Source: Pseudomonadales bacterium
GTDB lineage: Bacteria; Pseudomonadota; Gammaproteobacteria; Pseudomonadales; DT-91
Length of the DNA: 64,000 nt
Direction: 5' to 3'
Assembly (NCBI GenBank): GCA_013215055.1
Contig: JABSRQ010000020.1
Coordinates: 1-64,000 of the forward strand
Under the pieces are notes generated by a model that searched no databases, was not told the origin of the DNA, and saw only the letters and a list, made by a program, of their open reading frames with translations. Positions 33,421 through 43,167 of the stretch are shown in pieces. How positions within the stretch are numbered: position 1 is the first letter of the stretch; each line of letters begins with the position of its first letter. The translations under genes were made by a program, and so were the position numbers.

Positions 33421-34074
33421 TTAGACTTCTTGAGGGTCCAGCACACCGTGGCGAATTGCCAAGCGGGTCAAATCAACATCACCGTCTATATTCAGTTTTT
33501 CAAAAATACGATAGCGATAGCTATTAACGGTTTTAGGGCTAACACAGAGTTTATCGGAGATAAACGCAACTTTTTCACCGTTAATCACCATCATACAGAT
33601 CTGCAATTCACGCTCTGATAACAGTTCAAACGGAGAAACGTCAGGGTCCAGAGAGTTTAATGCCATTTGCTGGGCAATTTCAGGCGACAGATAACGTTTA
33701 CCGGCCACCGCATGTTTGATCGCGGTAACCATTTCAAATAATTCAGAACCTTTGGTGATATAACCTGCGGCACCGGCTTTTAATAATTTAGCCGGAAAAG
33801 GCCCGTCATTTAATGCACTCACGGCAACCACTTTCACATCAGGACAATACTGCTGCAGCTTACGGGTTGCCTCCAACCCGCCAATACCGGGCATCTTAAC
33901 ATCCATCAGCACAACATCCGGTTTCAGCTTGCGGGCATATTGCACCGCCTCTTCACCCGTACTTGCTTCGCCAACGACTTCAATTCCCTGCACGTCTTGT
34001 AGCATTCGAGTGATCCCCACTCGAACAAGGTCATGATCGTCAGCTACGACAACACGGATACTCAAATCGTTCAC
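33421..34074 (-). CDS. uvrY: GacA/UvrY-type response regulator
   Basis: A 217-aa NarL/LuxR-family response regulator. The receiver domain has the acidic pair ADDH, phospho-acceptor Asp58 in VVLMDVKMPG, Ser in AVSAL and Lys in YITKGS. The C-terminal LuxR-type helix-turn-helix shows LSERELQICMMVINGEKVAFISDKL and SPKTVNSYRYRIFEKL. Both sequence and position next to uvrC identify it as the GacA/UvrY regulator of the Gac/Rsm global system, which drives small RNAs that antagonise CsrA/RsmA. Partner kinase (GacS/BarA) is not in the window. It is 119 bp from uvrC. Confidence 0.93.
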   Translation of the reverse strand: MNDLSIRVVVADDHDLVRVGITRMLQDVQGIEVVGEASTGEEAVQYARKLKPDVVLMDVKMPGIGGLEATRKLQQYCPDVKVVAVSALNDGPFPAKLLKAGAAGYITKGSELFEMVTAIKHAVAGKRYLSPEIAQQMALNSLDPDVSPFELLSERELQICMMVINGEKVAFISDKLCVSPKTVNSYRYRIFEKLNIDGDVDLTRLAIRHGVLDPQEV

Positions 34075-34151
34075 CCTTTTCTTGTTATATGTGAATGTTA
34101 TAAGAGGAACAGTATAAGGTTTTATGGCTCAGGTAAATACCCAATCAGGAA

Positions 34152-34823
34152 CTATAGAGTTACTTTCCTGAATGTGATGTTCACTCTGGGTGCATCAATA
34201 CCGTCCTGTTTCGCTATACAATGTAAATAATGTGATTGTACGCCAGCCTTCATAATAAGAAGGCTGCCATGATTTAACATGATATTTAGACGCGAGGGTT
34301 TAGCAGGAGTTCCGTTTAAATCCAACGAAGGGCAAAGTTTTAGGTTTTTTTTAGGTTTTAATGAAAAAGGCCGCTGCTGCCCTAAACTTATGGAGGCAAT
34401 CACCGGGTTTTCACCCAATTCTTTTTCATCATCGGCATGCCAGCTAACACTGTCCTGCCCATCACGGTAAAGATTGATTAAGGCTGAGTTAAACGTAAAG
34501 CCACTGAGTGACTCGATACGCTGTTTAATCTCAAGTAATAGCGGGCTCCAGGGCTGAGGTGTCAGATGAATGCCACTGTATTGATAATAGGCCTTAGAAT
34601 CACCATACCAGCATTGCAGGCGCGGTATATCCAGCACTTTTCCCGCGATGCGAATCTGATCTTGCTGCCAGGGTGTTTGTTGCAACAATTGCTGCAACCA
34701 CACATCCGCCTGTTCGGAAAAAGCCGAGGCATAAAGGTTTAATTCAGCCACCTCATGCCCCGCTATACGCAGCGGGATGATCTCACAGCTATCAAAGGCA
34801 CTGTTAAATAATGATTCTTGCAT
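34152..34823 (-). CDS. AlkB-family Fe(II)/2-oxoglutarate dioxygenase
   Basis: A 223-aa AlkB-like nucleic-acid demethylase. The iron ligands are His129 and Asp131 in SWHADDEKELG, and His201 in HYLHCIAK; 2-oxoglutarate contacts come from R213xN215 in PRVNITFR. PRLQCWYGD, YYQYSGI and FSLKPKK resemble ALKBH2/3-like bacterial proteins rather than E. coli AlkB. It probably repairs alkylated DNA bases by oxidative demethylation. It lies 13 bp downstream of phoU, on the same strand, but with no Pho-related role expected. About 80 bp separate its end from uvrY. Confidence 0.9.
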   Translation of the reverse strand: MQESLFNSAFDSCEIIPLRIAGHEVAELNLYASAFSEQADVWLQQLLQQTPWQQDQIRIAGKVLDIPRLQCWYGDSKAYYQYSGIHLTPQPWSPLLLEIKQRIESLSGFTFNSALINLYRDGQDSVSWHADDEKELGENPVIASISLGQQRPFSLKPKKNLKLCPSLDLNGTPAKPSRLNIMLNHGSLLIMKAGVQSHYLHCIAKQDGIDAPRVNITFRKVTL

Positions 34824-34836
34824 AAGACCGTCGATA

Positions 34837-35550
34837 TTAATCTTTGATGCTGTCTGCCATCTCAGTTAAGTTGGCATGGCGAACGTCTTTGCCTTTGACC
34901 AGATAGATCACATGTTGAGCGATATTACGTGCATGATCACCGATGCGTTCAAGGGAACGCAGCGCCCATATCACATTGATGATACGACTGATACTGCGAG
35001 GGTCTTCCATCATCACCGACATCATTTCACGTAATGCCGAGGCATATTCCAAATCGGCTTTTTTATCCGCCTGGGCGACCTGCAACGCCTGTTCGGTATC
35101 CAGCCTGGCAAAAGCATCCAGCGCATCATGTACCATCTGCCCTACCAACGCACCTAAATGCCGAATCTCAACAAAACCCCGGGTTTCATCACCCGATTCA
35201 GCCAAACCAATCGCATGTAATGCAATTTTCCCGGCTTCATCACCAATACGTTCCAAATCGCAAATTAACTTGGAGGTGGTTAAAACCAGGCGTAAATCGC
35301 TGGCCGCAGGCTGGCGCTTAGCCAGAATGCGTGCACATTCTGCGTCGATGCGGATTTCCATCGCATTAACAATATGATCGTTTCTGCGAATTTCTTCGGC
35401 CTTACTCACATCCAGCTCAATCAATGCCACAACACAATCGGTCACCTGACGCTCAACCAAACCTCCCATTTCCAGCGTATGGGAACGTACTTGATCCAGT
35501 TCATCATTAAACTGACGCGATATATGGGTCTTATAACCTTCATTTTCCAT
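34837..35550 (-). CDS. phoU: Phosphate transport regulator PhoU
   Basis: A complete PhoU (237 aa) built of two three-helix bundles: HISRQFNDELDQVRSHTLEMGGLVERQV, EEIRRNDHIVNAMEIRIDAEC and, in the second half, LICDLERIGDEAGKIA with SLERIGDHARNIAQHVIYL. The E/DxxRxxDE and ERIGDHA motifs bind metal clusters. It modulates PhoR activity and Pst transport so the Pho regulon is shut off when phosphate is plentiful. ATG at 35550 with an AGAGGAG ribosome site is chosen over an upstream GTG. It is the last gene of pstC-pstA-pstB-phoU. Confidence 0.96.
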   Translation of the reverse strand: MENEGYKTHISRQFNDELDQVRSHTLEMGGLVERQVTDCVVALIELDVSKAEEIRRNDHIVNAMEIRIDAECARILAKRQPAASDLRLVLTTSKLICDLERIGDEAGKIALHAIGLAESGDETRGFVEIRHLGALVGQMVHDALDAFARLDTEQALQVAQADKKADLEYASALREMMSVMMEDPRSISRIINVIWALRSLERIGDHARNIAQHVIYLVKGKDVRHANLTEMADSIKD

Positions 35551-35577
35551 GATATTCACTCCTCTCTTAAGCTTGTT

Positions 35578-36411
35578 TTAACCATAACGCCCGGTAATAT
35601 AATCTTCGGTTTGTTTCTTCTCGGGGTTGGTAAATAACTGATCGGTATTGCCGTATTCTACCATATCGCCCATATACATAAATGCCGTGTAGTCCGAAAC
35701 ACGGGCAGCCTGTTGCATATTATGGGTGACGATAATAATCGTGAAACGGCTTTTTAACTCGTTAATTAACTCTTCAATTTTTAACGTTGATATAGGGTCC
35801 AACGCCGAGGCCGGTTCATCCAATAACAAGACCTCAGGTTCTATCGCGATGGTTCTGGCAATAACCAAACGCTGCTGTTGCCCGCCCGACATACCTAATG
35901 CCGATTCATTGAGGCGATCTTTCACTTCATCCCATAATGCCGCACTTCTTAGGGATTTCTCCACCGCTTCATCCAGCACCCGGCGCGATTTAATGCCCTG
36001 AATACGCAGGCCATAAGCGACGTTTTCATAAATCGATTTAGGAAATGGATTGGGCTTTTGAAATACCATACCCACCTTACGTCGCAGCGATGCCACATCC
36101 ACCGATTTATCAAAGATATTTTGCCCATCTAAACGAATTTGCCCATCAATAGAACAGCCATCCACCAGATCATTCATACGGTTAAAGCAACGTAGCAAGG
36201 TCGATTTACCACAGCCACTGGGGCCAATAAATGCGGTCACCCGTTTAGCGGCGATGTTTAAATTCACGCCCTGTAAGGCCTGTTTCTTGCCGTAATACAG
36301 ATTTAAATTATCCACTTCCAGGCAGATTTTTTCATCCGCCAAGGTCCGAGGCTCGGTTAATCGCCCCAGTGATGACAAATCGACTTTTGGGCTAGTATCT
36401 AATTTAGCCAT
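35578..36411 (-). CDS. pstB: Phosphate ABC transporter ATP-binding protein PstB
   Basis: A 277-aa ATPase with Walker [10 protein letters not shown], the Q-loop [18 protein letters not shown] typical of PstB, signature [14 protein letters not shown], Walker [15 protein letters not shown] and the H-loop [13 protein letters not shown]. It hydrolyses ATP to drive phosphate uptake through PstA/PstC. Three bases separate it from pstA and 27 from phoU, so the operon is translationally tight. A ~25-residue N-terminal extension precedes the usual start, as in other gammaproteobacteria. Confidence 0.97.
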   Translation of the reverse strand: MAKLDTSPKVDLSSLGRLTEPRTLADEKICLEVDNLNLYYGKKQALQGVNLNIAAKRVTAFIGPSGCGKSTLLRCFNRMNDLVDGCSIDGQIRLDGQNIFDKSVDVASLRRKVGMVFQKPNPFPKSIYENVAYGLRIQGIKSRRVLDEAVEKSLRSAALWDEVKDRLNESALGMSGGQQQRLVIARTIAIEPEVLLLDEPASALDPISTLKIEELINELKSRFTIIIVTHNMQQAARVSDYTAFMYMGDMVEYGNTDQLFTNPEKKQTEDYITGRYG

Positions 36412-36413
36412 GA

Positions 36414-38126
36414 TTAATGCTCCAGAGATTTGTATTTTTCACGCAGGTGGTTACGCATAGCCACGGCCGCAAAGTTTAATAAGGCGATAACAATAACCAG
36501 CAATAACGCGGTGGCATACACCAGCGGCCTTGCGGCTTCAACATTGGGGCTTTGAAAGCCCACATCATAGATATGAAAACCCAGATGCATAAACTTTTGA
36601 TCCAGATGTAAATACGGATAATTACCATCCAGCGGTAATGAAGGCGCCAGCTTAACCACACCCACCAACATTAATGGGGCCACTTCACCGGCGGCTCTGG
36701 CAACGGCCAAAATCAACCCCGTCATCATCGCCGGGCTTGCCATCGGTAAGACCACACGCCATAAGGTTTCGGCTTTGGTCGCACCCAAGGCCAAAGAGCC
36801 TTCTCTTATTTCCTTGGGGATTCGCGCTAAACCTTCTTCGGTTGCCACAATCACCACCGGCACGGTTAATAAGGCCAGGGTTAATGATGCCCATAACAGC
36901 CCAGGTGTGCCAAATGTCGGGGCTGGCAGGGCTTCGGGGAAAAAGGCCTGATCCACATTCTGACCGATAAAATAGATAAAAAATCCTAAACCAAATACGC
37001 CGTAGACAATAGATGGCACACCGGCCAGGTTATTCACCGCAATACGGATGGTTTGTGTTACCGGGCCCTGGGGCGCATATTCACGTAAATACACGGCGGC
37101 GACCACACCAAAGGGCGTGACCATAATCGACATCAACAATACCATCATCACGGTGCCAAAGATCGCTGGAAAGATGCCCCCTTCGGTATTCGCCTCTCTA
37201 GGGTCTTCACTTAAGAATTCCCAAAGTTTACTTAAATAGGCCGCTAACTTTTCGAATAAAGACATGCCGTTGGGGCGGTTAGCCCTGACTATTTTAGCCA
37301 GCGCGATAGGCACTTCTTCACCCGAACTGACCGTGGCTACAATGCTGTCTCGATTGATGGCACGGTATAAATCAGCTAACTCGGTTTCTAAAGCCGCATA
37401 TTGCCTATCCAATACCGCACGTTCCGCTTTAATATCCGTCATCACCACGGCACGTTTTTCTGCCGTAGGATCGCTAAGCTCTAACTTACGTTCCTGCAAA
37501 CGTAGACGTTCCATACCATGATTAATCTTGCCGATTGTATGTTTTTCTATGGCAAAGATATCGTCATGAATACGCTGCACACGTCGCAAACGGGTTTCAA
37601 AATCTTGCCATACCGCAGCAACATTTGCGCCATCGGCCGCCACCTGAGAAGAAACCTGATCACCCTCTTGAACACGCAGCAGGCGACCATAAAAATTGCC
37701 CCACTCTCTGCGCTCCAAGACCATCAAATCTTTTGGATATAACACATCAGAGAAACCGTCGGCTAAAAACCAGCCAAAATCGGCCCCGGTCACATCACGG
37801 TTGCCTAATTTGATCAGCTCACGTCGATAAGTGGCGACGTTTTCATCTAATTGAAAACCTGCACTGATTAACTGCGCCGAGCTCACATCAATAATATCCA
37901 CGACCTCACCCGTCACCCGCACGGGTTTATCCATACCGGCAACAAAGTAGTTGGCCTGTTTAATGTCTTTTACCCAAAAGTGGCTAAAACCATTCACCGC
38001 TAACACGGCCAATAAACCTAACACCGCGATAACCGACACCGACACCGCAGCCGCATTTAACCAGACCCAGGGGTCTCCGCTCTTAAACCACATTTTTAAT
38101 GTGGGCTTTTTTGCATGCATATTCAT
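36414..38126 (-). CDS. pstA: Phosphate ABC transporter permease PstA, long form
   Basis: At 570 aa this is almost twice the E. coli protein. After an N-terminal membrane helix (about 20-45) comes a ~260-residue extracytoplasmic region with a coiled-coil stretch (about 170-250, rich in Glu/Arg/Lys). The C-terminal ~250 residues are the permease: [54 protein letters not shown], and the EAA loop [25 protein letters not shown]. The long form is usual in pseudomonad-like relatives. It forms the phosphate channel with PstC. Confidence 0.95.
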   Translation of the reverse strand: MNMHAKKPTLKMWFKSGDPWVWLNAAAVSVSVIAVLGLLAVLAVNGFSHFWVKDIKQANYFVAGMDKPVRVTGEVVDIIDVSSAQLISAGFQLDENVATYRRELIKLGNRDVTGADFGWFLADGFSDVLYPKDLMVLERREWGNFYGRLLRVQEGDQVSSQVAADGANVAAVWQDFETRLRRVQRIHDDIFAIEKHTIGKINHGMERLRLQERKLELSDPTAEKRAVVMTDIKAERAVLDRQYAALETELADLYRAINRDSIVATVSSGEEVPIALAKIVRANRPNGMSLFEKLAAYLSKLWEFLSEDPREANTEGGIFPAIFGTVMMVLLMSIMVTPFGVVAAVYLREYAPQGPVTQTIRIAVNNLAGVPSIVYGVFGLGFFIYFIGQNVDQAFFPEALPAPTFGTPGLLWASLTLALLTVPVVIVATEEGLARIPKEIREGSLALGATKAETLWRVVLPMASPAMMTGLILAVARAAGEVAPLMLVGVVKLAPSLPLDGNYPYLHLDQKFMHLGFHIYDVGFQSPNVEAARPLVYATALLLVIVIALLNFAAVAMRNHLREKYKSLEH

Positions 38127-38135
38127 GATAAAACC

Positions 38136-40418
38136 TTACAACGAGCCGTATTTTTTACGCAGGCGCTGACGTACAATTTCAGCCGCGGTATTAACCATAA
38201 AGGTGAAGATAAATAACACAAAAGCGGCCAGAAACAGTACCCGATAATGGGTGCTATCCACCTCGGCTTCGGGTACTTCAACGGCGATATTCGCCGATAA
38301 GGTACGCATGCCTTCAAAGATATTGGCATCCATAATCGGTGTATTACCGGTTGCCATTAAGACGATCATGGTCTCCCCAACCGCACGGCCTAAACCAATC
38401 ATCAAGCCAGAGAAAATACCCGGACTGGCGGTAGGAATAACCACCCCAACCAAGGTTTGCCACGGTGTAGCACCTAATGCCAATGAGCCATAGCTGAGAT
38501 GTTTGGGCACCGAGAAAATCGCGTCTTCTGCTATAGAGAAAATCGTAGGAATAACCGCAAAACCCATCGCAACCCCAACCACCATCGCATTACGCTGATC
38601 AAACGATATGCCTAGATCATGGGTTAACCACTGGCGCATATCACCATTAAAAAACAAGGTTTCAACCGGTGACCCCATAGCCAAACAGCCAGCCCCTAAT
38701 AGCAGCACTACTGGAATCAGGATAAAACCGTGCCAGCCTTCATTAATCCGGTTTTGCACCGACATCGGCAATTTACTGATGCCATAAGCAAACAACACAA
38801 CGCCGGGTGGTAAAAATAATAAAATCGAAAAGATGCCAACCAGATTCGCTTCCATAAAAGGTGCCAACCAAAGCCCGGCTAAAAACCCCAGAATAACCGT
38901 GGGCAAGGCTTCCATCAGTTCAATCAACGGTTTGATTTTCCTGCGCATGCCTGATGTCATAAAATAGGCGGTATAAATAGCACCAAATACCGCCAAAGGG
39001 GCACCAATTAACATCGCATAAAACGCCGCTTTTAATGTGCCAAACGCTAAGGGCATCAGCGACATTTTAGGTTCAAAGTCATTACTGGATGATGACGACT
39101 GCCAAATATATTCAGGCTCTTGATAACTCTCATACCACACCTGGCCCCAAAGTGAACTCCAGGACACCTCGGGGTGTTTATTATCAACGACAAACACCTT
39201 CACTTGACCTGATTGGGTGACTACCTGCAGACGATTCGAGCGTGGTGACAGGCTCAGATGTTGGGGTTTATCAGCAGATAACAACGTCGCATTAAAGACA
39301 TTTTTATGCGCGGTACTGTGGTAAATAGCGATCTCGCCATCACCGTTAACCACCACAAAACCTTTGCGGCGCTGCTCACTGGTGATTAACACCGAATCGC
39401 CTTTGTAGTGACTTTCAAACTGACGAATTTCGGTGAACTGCGGTTGACTATGTTCATCTTTAACCATAAACCACTGGCCAATATTGCCTTGATCATCGGC
39501 GATCAATAAGGAGATCCCACCTAATAAAAACGCCAGATTCTGAATCTCGCCACCGGCATTGATACGCTGATAATCGCCGTTTTCAATATCGATCACCGCC
39601 ATTTGCGCGCCGCCTAAATGCACAAACAAGAAGCGCTGATCCACATCGATTAATAACTCCCCTAAGGCCAGGTTATGATCTTCACTATTGGCGACAATAG
39701 CGGGTAAATCCATATTTTGAGCGTCCAATACCAGCTCTTCAGACATAAACTCTTCTTCTTTAACGAAATTCACGCCCATAAGCTGGGTGCCGTTATGGGC
39801 AATAATTTGTAATAACTCTTCTTCATCCCGTATCGCAATCTCCGTTAATGCCTGAGACGAATCAGCTATGGTGAAAGCTTCTTCACCATAGGGGTAGTCA
39901 ATACGCGGCGTAATCAGACGTTTATCCCCCGGGTAGGTGATGCGGTAATTATGTTTAAAGATCAGCGCCTGCCCATTACTTAAGCCTGCAACCATTAAAC
40001 GGCTTTCATCAGAGTTAATCGCAAAACTGGTGATGTGAGTATCATCCGGTAAAGCCAAATTAAACTGCGTCTTTAATGTGCCATCGTCTAATTGGTAAAA
40101 GCTGATCTGGCCCGATTGGCTGACCCTTAAGGCTAGCTCGTTTTGTTCTTCTATCGCCAAATACAGCGTCAAAGAATCATCACCCGGCAGGGCATATTCA
40201 GCCATAGGTTCAACCGCGGCCGATTGAAACATCGGTATCACTTCATAGAGTAAATACAAGAAGATCAGTAAAATGGCGGCAATAACACTGATGCCACCAA
40301 TGGCTACACCTACCGTCGCCATCTGATCTTTGCGCTTACGCATGCGGTTGTAACGTTTAATCTTGGGTGAATCAAAATCTATAATAGATTTTGATCGACT
40401 CAGGGTGTTTGTATTCAT
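38136..40418 (-). CDS. pstC: Phosphate ABC transporter permease PstC, long form
   Basis: A 760-aa permease. TM1 (about 33-62) is followed by a ~380-residue extracytoplasmic domain with repeated beta-strand patterns resembling a propeller (e.g. SGQISFYQLDDG, DSRLMVAGLSNGQALIF, DGEIAIYHST). The C-terminal ~300 residues are the conserved permease: [58 protein letters not shown] (EAA loop), GRAVGETMIVLMATGN. It starts the pstCAB-phoU unit; a PhoB box lies about 90 bp upstream. pstA follows 9 bp downstream. Confidence 0.95.
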   Translation of the reverse strand: MNTNTLSRSKSIIDFDSPKIKRYNRMRKRKDQMATVGVAIGGISVIAAILLIFLYLLYEVIPMFQSAAVEPMAEYALPGDDSLTLYLAIEEQNELALRVSQSGQISFYQLDDGTLKTQFNLALPDDTHITSFAINSDESRLMVAGLSNGQALIFKHNYRITYPGDKRLITPRIDYPYGEEAFTIADSSQALTEIAIRDEEELLQIIAHNGTQLMGVNFVKEEEFMSEELVLDAQNMDLPAIVANSEDHNLALGELLIDVDQRFLFVHLGGAQMAVIDIENGDYQRINAGGEIQNLAFLLGGISLLIADDQGNIGQWFMVKDEHSQPQFTEIRQFESHYKGDSVLITSEQRRKGFVVVNGDGEIAIYHSTAHKNVFNATLLSADKPQHLSLSPRSNRLQVVTQSGQVKVFVVDNKHPEVSWSSLWGQVWYESYQEPEYIWQSSSSSNDFEPKMSLMPLAFGTLKAAFYAMLIGAPLAVFGAIYTAYFMTSGMRRKIKPLIELMEALPTVILGFLAGLWLAPFMEANLVGIFSILLFLPPGVVLFAYGISKLPMSVQNRINEGWHGFILIPVVLLLGAGCLAMGSPVETLFFNGDMRQWLTHDLGISFDQRNAMVVGVAMGFAVIPTIFSIAEDAIFSVPKHLSYGSLALGATPWQTLVGVVIPTASPGIFSGLMIGLGRAVGETMIVLMATGNTPIMDANIFEGMRTLSANIAVEVPEAEVDSTHYRVLFLAAFVLFIFTFMVNTAAEIVRQRLRKKYGSL

Positions 40419-40510
40419 GACTCTTCTCTAGCCGGTTTTATTCAATAATGGTGATCACTAGACAGTAAGATTTCAACATTATTTTATCAGTGATAAAGTA
40501 CTACAGTATT

Positions 40511-40528
40511 GTGACAGTTAGATGACAG
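40511..40528 (-). promoter_or_regulatory. PhoB box upstream of pstC
   Basis: On the reverse strand this reads CTGTCATCTAACTGTCAC, two direct 7-bp CTGTCAT-type half-sites with a 4-base spacer, essentially the PhoB consensus. It lies about 93 bp before the pstC start and just past the terminator after pstS, so pstC-pstA-pstB-phoU should have its own phosphate-starvation promoter. Confidence 0.92.
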
Positions 40529-40546
40529 GCGATTATTTAAAAACAT

Positions 40547-40573
40547 AAAAAAGGCTACATTGAAGTAGCCTTT
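40547..40573 (-). terminator. Rho-independent terminator after pstS
   Basis: Stem AAAGGCTAC/GTAGCCTTT with a 6-base loop (40550-40573), followed on the reverse strand by a run of six T's. It lies 45 bp beyond the pstS stop codon and separates pstS from the pstC unit; partial read-through would set a higher level of PstS than permease. Confidence 0.9.
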
Positions 40574-40617
40574 CCTCCTCCCATTTCAACAGAGATGGGG
40601 GTTTTCATAACTCTAAA

Positions 40618-41595
40618 TTATTTCTCTAACTGCTTTAAGTACTTGGCAACAACTTTCGCTGGCAGAGGGATATAGCCATCTTTAATAACCACTTGTTGAC
40701 CTTGCTGCGATAACACCAATTTAAAGAATTCTTTGGTGATCGGTGGCAGCGGCTTATTAGGCGCTTTATTAACATAAACATAGAGGAAACGTGATAAGGG
40801 GTAAGATCCATTCACCGCGTTTTCTGGCGTTGCTTCAACATATTTTCCACCGGCTTTTTTACTTAAAGGCACCGTTTTAACACTGGAAGTTTTATAACCA
40901 ATGCCCGAATAACCAATGCCATTAATAGACGTAGATACCGATTGCACTACAGAAGCTGAACCTGGCTGTTCATTTACCGAGTTTTTAAAATCACCTTTAC
41001 ACAGGGCTTTCTTCTTAAAATAACCGTAGGTGCCAGATACCGAGTTGCGACCAAATATTTGAATATCACGCTTATCCCAGGCACCGGTTAGGCCGGTAGC
41101 ACCCCAGTTTTTAATATTGTGCTTACCGCCACATTTACGATTGGATGAAAAAATCGCATCCACATCAGGAATCGACAGCCCTTTTATCGGGTTATCTTTA
41201 TGCACATAGACCGCTAAAGCATCGATAGCCACTGGAATCGCGGTAGGTTTGTAACCGTATTTCTGCTCAAAAGATTCAATTTCTTTATCTTTCATCTTAC
41301 GGCTCATAGGCCCTAAGTTCGATGTACCCTCGGTTAACGCAGGAGGGGCAGTAGAAGAACCTGCAGCCTGAATCTGAATATTCACATTCGGGTAATTACG
41401 CTTAAAATCTTCTGCCCATAAGGTCATTAAGTTAGCCAAGGTATCAGAACCTACCGAGGATAAATTACCCGACACACCACTGGCTTTTTTATAATCAGGA
41501 ATGGCTTTATCAATAGCTGTATCCGCACTCACTTGCAGTGAAAAGAGACTGCCGGAGCTAATCGCAATCGCGGTAATTAATTGTGTTAACTTCAT
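40618..41595 (-). CDS. pstS: Periplasmic phosphate-binding protein PstS
   Basis: A 325-aa substrate-binding protein with a signal peptide cleaved near SLQVSADTA. Phosphate-binding loops are visible: [44 protein letters not shown] and [12 protein letters not shown]. It captures phosphate in the periplasm and delivers it to PstC/PstA. It is transcribed as a separate unit with its own PhoB box upstream and terminator downstream. A segment with [12 protein letters not shown] and ALCKGDF carries two Cys that may form a disulfide. Confidence 0.96.
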   Translation of the reverse strand: MKLTQLITAIAISSGSLFSLQVSADTAIDKAIPDYKKASGVSGNLSSVGSDTLANLMTLWAEDFKRNYPNVNIQIQAAGSSTAPPALTEGTSNLGPMSRKMKDKEIESFEQKYGYKPTAIPVAIDALAVYVHKDNPIKGLSIPDVDAIFSSNRKCGGKHNIKNWGATGLTGAWDKRDIQIFGRNSVSGTYGYFKKKALCKGDFKNSVNEQPGSASVVQSVSTSINGIGYSGIGYKTSSVKTVPLSKKAGGKYVEATPENAVNGSYPLSRFLYVYVNKAPNKPLPPITKEFFKLVLSQQGQQVVIKDGYIPLPAKVVAKYLKQLEK

Positions 41596-41656
41596 TTTTT
41601 ATCCTTTTAAATCTGTCATCTATCATCTAGTTTGTGAGTCTAAGATAACGCCCATG

Positions 41657-41674
41657 TATGACAGTTCGATGACA
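41657..41674 (-). promoter_or_regulatory. PhoB box upstream of pstS
   Basis: The reverse strand reads TGTCATCGAACTGTCATA, two TGTCAT repeats 11 bp apart, the PhoB-box arrangement. It is about 62 bp before the pstS start codon. Confidence 0.9.
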
Positions 41675-41756
41675 AAAAACAGATATCCCCCCCTTTTAAC
41701 TGATAATAAACCTGTTTTTTTACCGTATTGTCATAAACCACCTGCATATAACGGGC

Positions 41757-41787
41757 AAAAAAAGGCCAACATGTTTCCATGCTGGCC
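41757..41787 (-). terminator. Terminator after the porin gene
   Basis: An imperfect 10-bp stem GGCCAACATG/CATGCTGGCC (41764-41787, one G-T pair) followed on the reverse strand by seven T's, 36 bp past the porin stop codon. Confidence 0.85.
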
Positions 41788-41822
41788 AAAGGTACTAAGT
41801 AGTGAAAAAACTTAAGCAGAGT

Positions 41823-42863
41823 TTAGAACTTGTGTTCGATACCCGTACCCAATACAGAATCGGTCGCACCGGCAAAACCATCGGCATCATCATCAATCAT
41901 AGAATAGTAACCAAACACCTTGGTAGACTTGGCTAACTTATAATCGGCACCGGCAATAAACTGGGTCTTGGAATAATTTAAAGCCTCATCCACATCGGTT
42001 TGTACAAATTGCGCCTTAAATTTCCAGCTATCCAGTTTGTAATAACCGCTAACCATAAAAACATTTTCTTCAAAATCAGAATTTTTATCGTCACTCATTT
42101 GCACAAGGCCAGCTACACCAAAGGCATCCACATCATAACGCGCAACCAATCTAATTAAATCGGCTTCTGTTGTGGCAACTTTATCCAAAGAGCCGGCTAG
42201 TTTCTGGCCGGTAAACCCACTATCGACAGAAGCCGAAAACGTTAATGCATCGATATTGTAAGAAACCGCTGCCGAGATAAAATCAGCGATACCGTTTTTA
42301 TCTTTACCCGCAGTAACACCATCATCTTCACCGGGGGCTACCATCACATCAAACTTTAAACCACCAAAAGCTGGAGATCTATACATCATCGAATTGGTGA
42401 AACGATTTTCACCGGCCATCATATTGCTGGTATCAGCTAACGGTAAGTCATTAAACATATCGACTTTAGAACCCGAGATCATTTTGGTGGGGGTATCGTG
42501 ATGACCAAACTGGAAGGTACCCCAGCCGCCTTTTAAACCTAAATAGATATTACGTGGCTTAAGAGCTCCTTCTTTACCATCAGTTTCTTTATTTGTATCT
42601 AACAAACCATCATCGATACCAAATTGATATTCAATTTGGTAAATCGCATTTAAGCCATCATTTAGCGCTTCATCCCCTTTAAAACCAAAACGTGATGCAT
42701 TTGATGTGACCTGCCAGTTATCCACCTCGGTAGCACCCGTTGCCAGGTCTTCTTGATCATACTTAAGTAAAGTGGTGTTGATTTTACCGTAAACGGTGAC
42801 ATCGGCCATAGCGACATTGGCTGCCAGAATAGATGCGCTTAACAATAACAATTTTGTTTTCAT
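41823..42863 (-). CDS. Phosphate-starvation-linked outer membrane porin (Gram_neg_porin type)
   Basis: A 346-aa beta-barrel porin. It has a signal peptide cleaved after NVAMA, begins DVTVYGKINTTLLKY, contains SRFGFKGDEALNDGLNAIYQIEYQF, KPRNIYLGLKGGWGTFQFGHHDTP and ends EHKF with the C-terminal Phe needed for outer-membrane insertion; the alternating hydrophobic strands support a 16-stranded trimeric porin. A PhoB-box-like site lies upstream and it stands between phoR and pstS, so it probably admits phosphate or phosphorylated compounds in starvation, like PhoE or OprP functionally though not by close similarity. It has its own terminator. Confidence 0.88.
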   Translation of the reverse strand: MKTKLLLLSASILAANVAMADVTVYGKINTTLLKYDQEDLATGATEVDNWQVTSNASRFGFKGDEALNDGLNAIYQIEYQFGIDDGLLDTNKETDGKEGALKPRNIYLGLKGGWGTFQFGHHDTPTKMISGSKVDMFNDLPLADTSNMMAGENRFTNSMMYRSPAFGGLKFDVMVAPGEDDGVTAGKDKNGIADFISAAVSYNIDALTFSASVDSGFTGQKLAGSLDKVATTEADLIRLVARYDVDAFGVAGLVQMSDDKNSDFEENVFMVSGYYKLDSWKFKAQFVQTDVDEALNYSKTQFIAGADYKLAKSTKVFGYYSMIDDDADGFAGATDSVLGTGIEHKF

Positions 42864-42948
42864 AGTGGGAACCCCTAAATCTTTCTAAGTTTATAAATGA
42901 CTGACTGCATCACTGTATTAGCGATGTGGAGCAGTATGCCCAACAAAT

Positions 42949-42966
42949 ATTGCAGTTATATGACAA
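42949..42966 (-). promoter_or_regulatory. PhoB box-like site upstream of the porin gene
   Basis: The reverse strand reads TTGTCATATAACTGCAAT, close to the PhoB consensus with a degenerate second half-site (CTGCAAT for CTGTCAT). It lies about 86 bp upstream of the porin start. Confidence 0.7.
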
Positions 42967-43033
42967 GCCATGATAAACCTGTCATTCGATTAAAACACTT
43001 AATAAACAATTGCTTATATTTACAATAATAGAA

Positions 43034-43060
43034 TAAAAACATATTGAAAGAGGCTTTCAA
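43034..43060 (-). terminator. Probable terminator after phoR
   Basis: A perfect 7-bp stem TTGAAAG/CTTTCAA with a 3-base loop (43044-43060) is followed on the reverse strand by TATGTTTTTATT. It lies about 108 bp past the phoR stop codon, where phoBR transcription should end. Confidence 0.6.
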
Positions 43061-43167
43061 TAAAACCTAAGTCTTTGATTTAAATTGTCATATCTGTTCA
43101 AATAATAGTCGATAGATACTGAAACACACGCTTAGTCTGTGATTGGCTATCAATAACAGCTAAAAAC

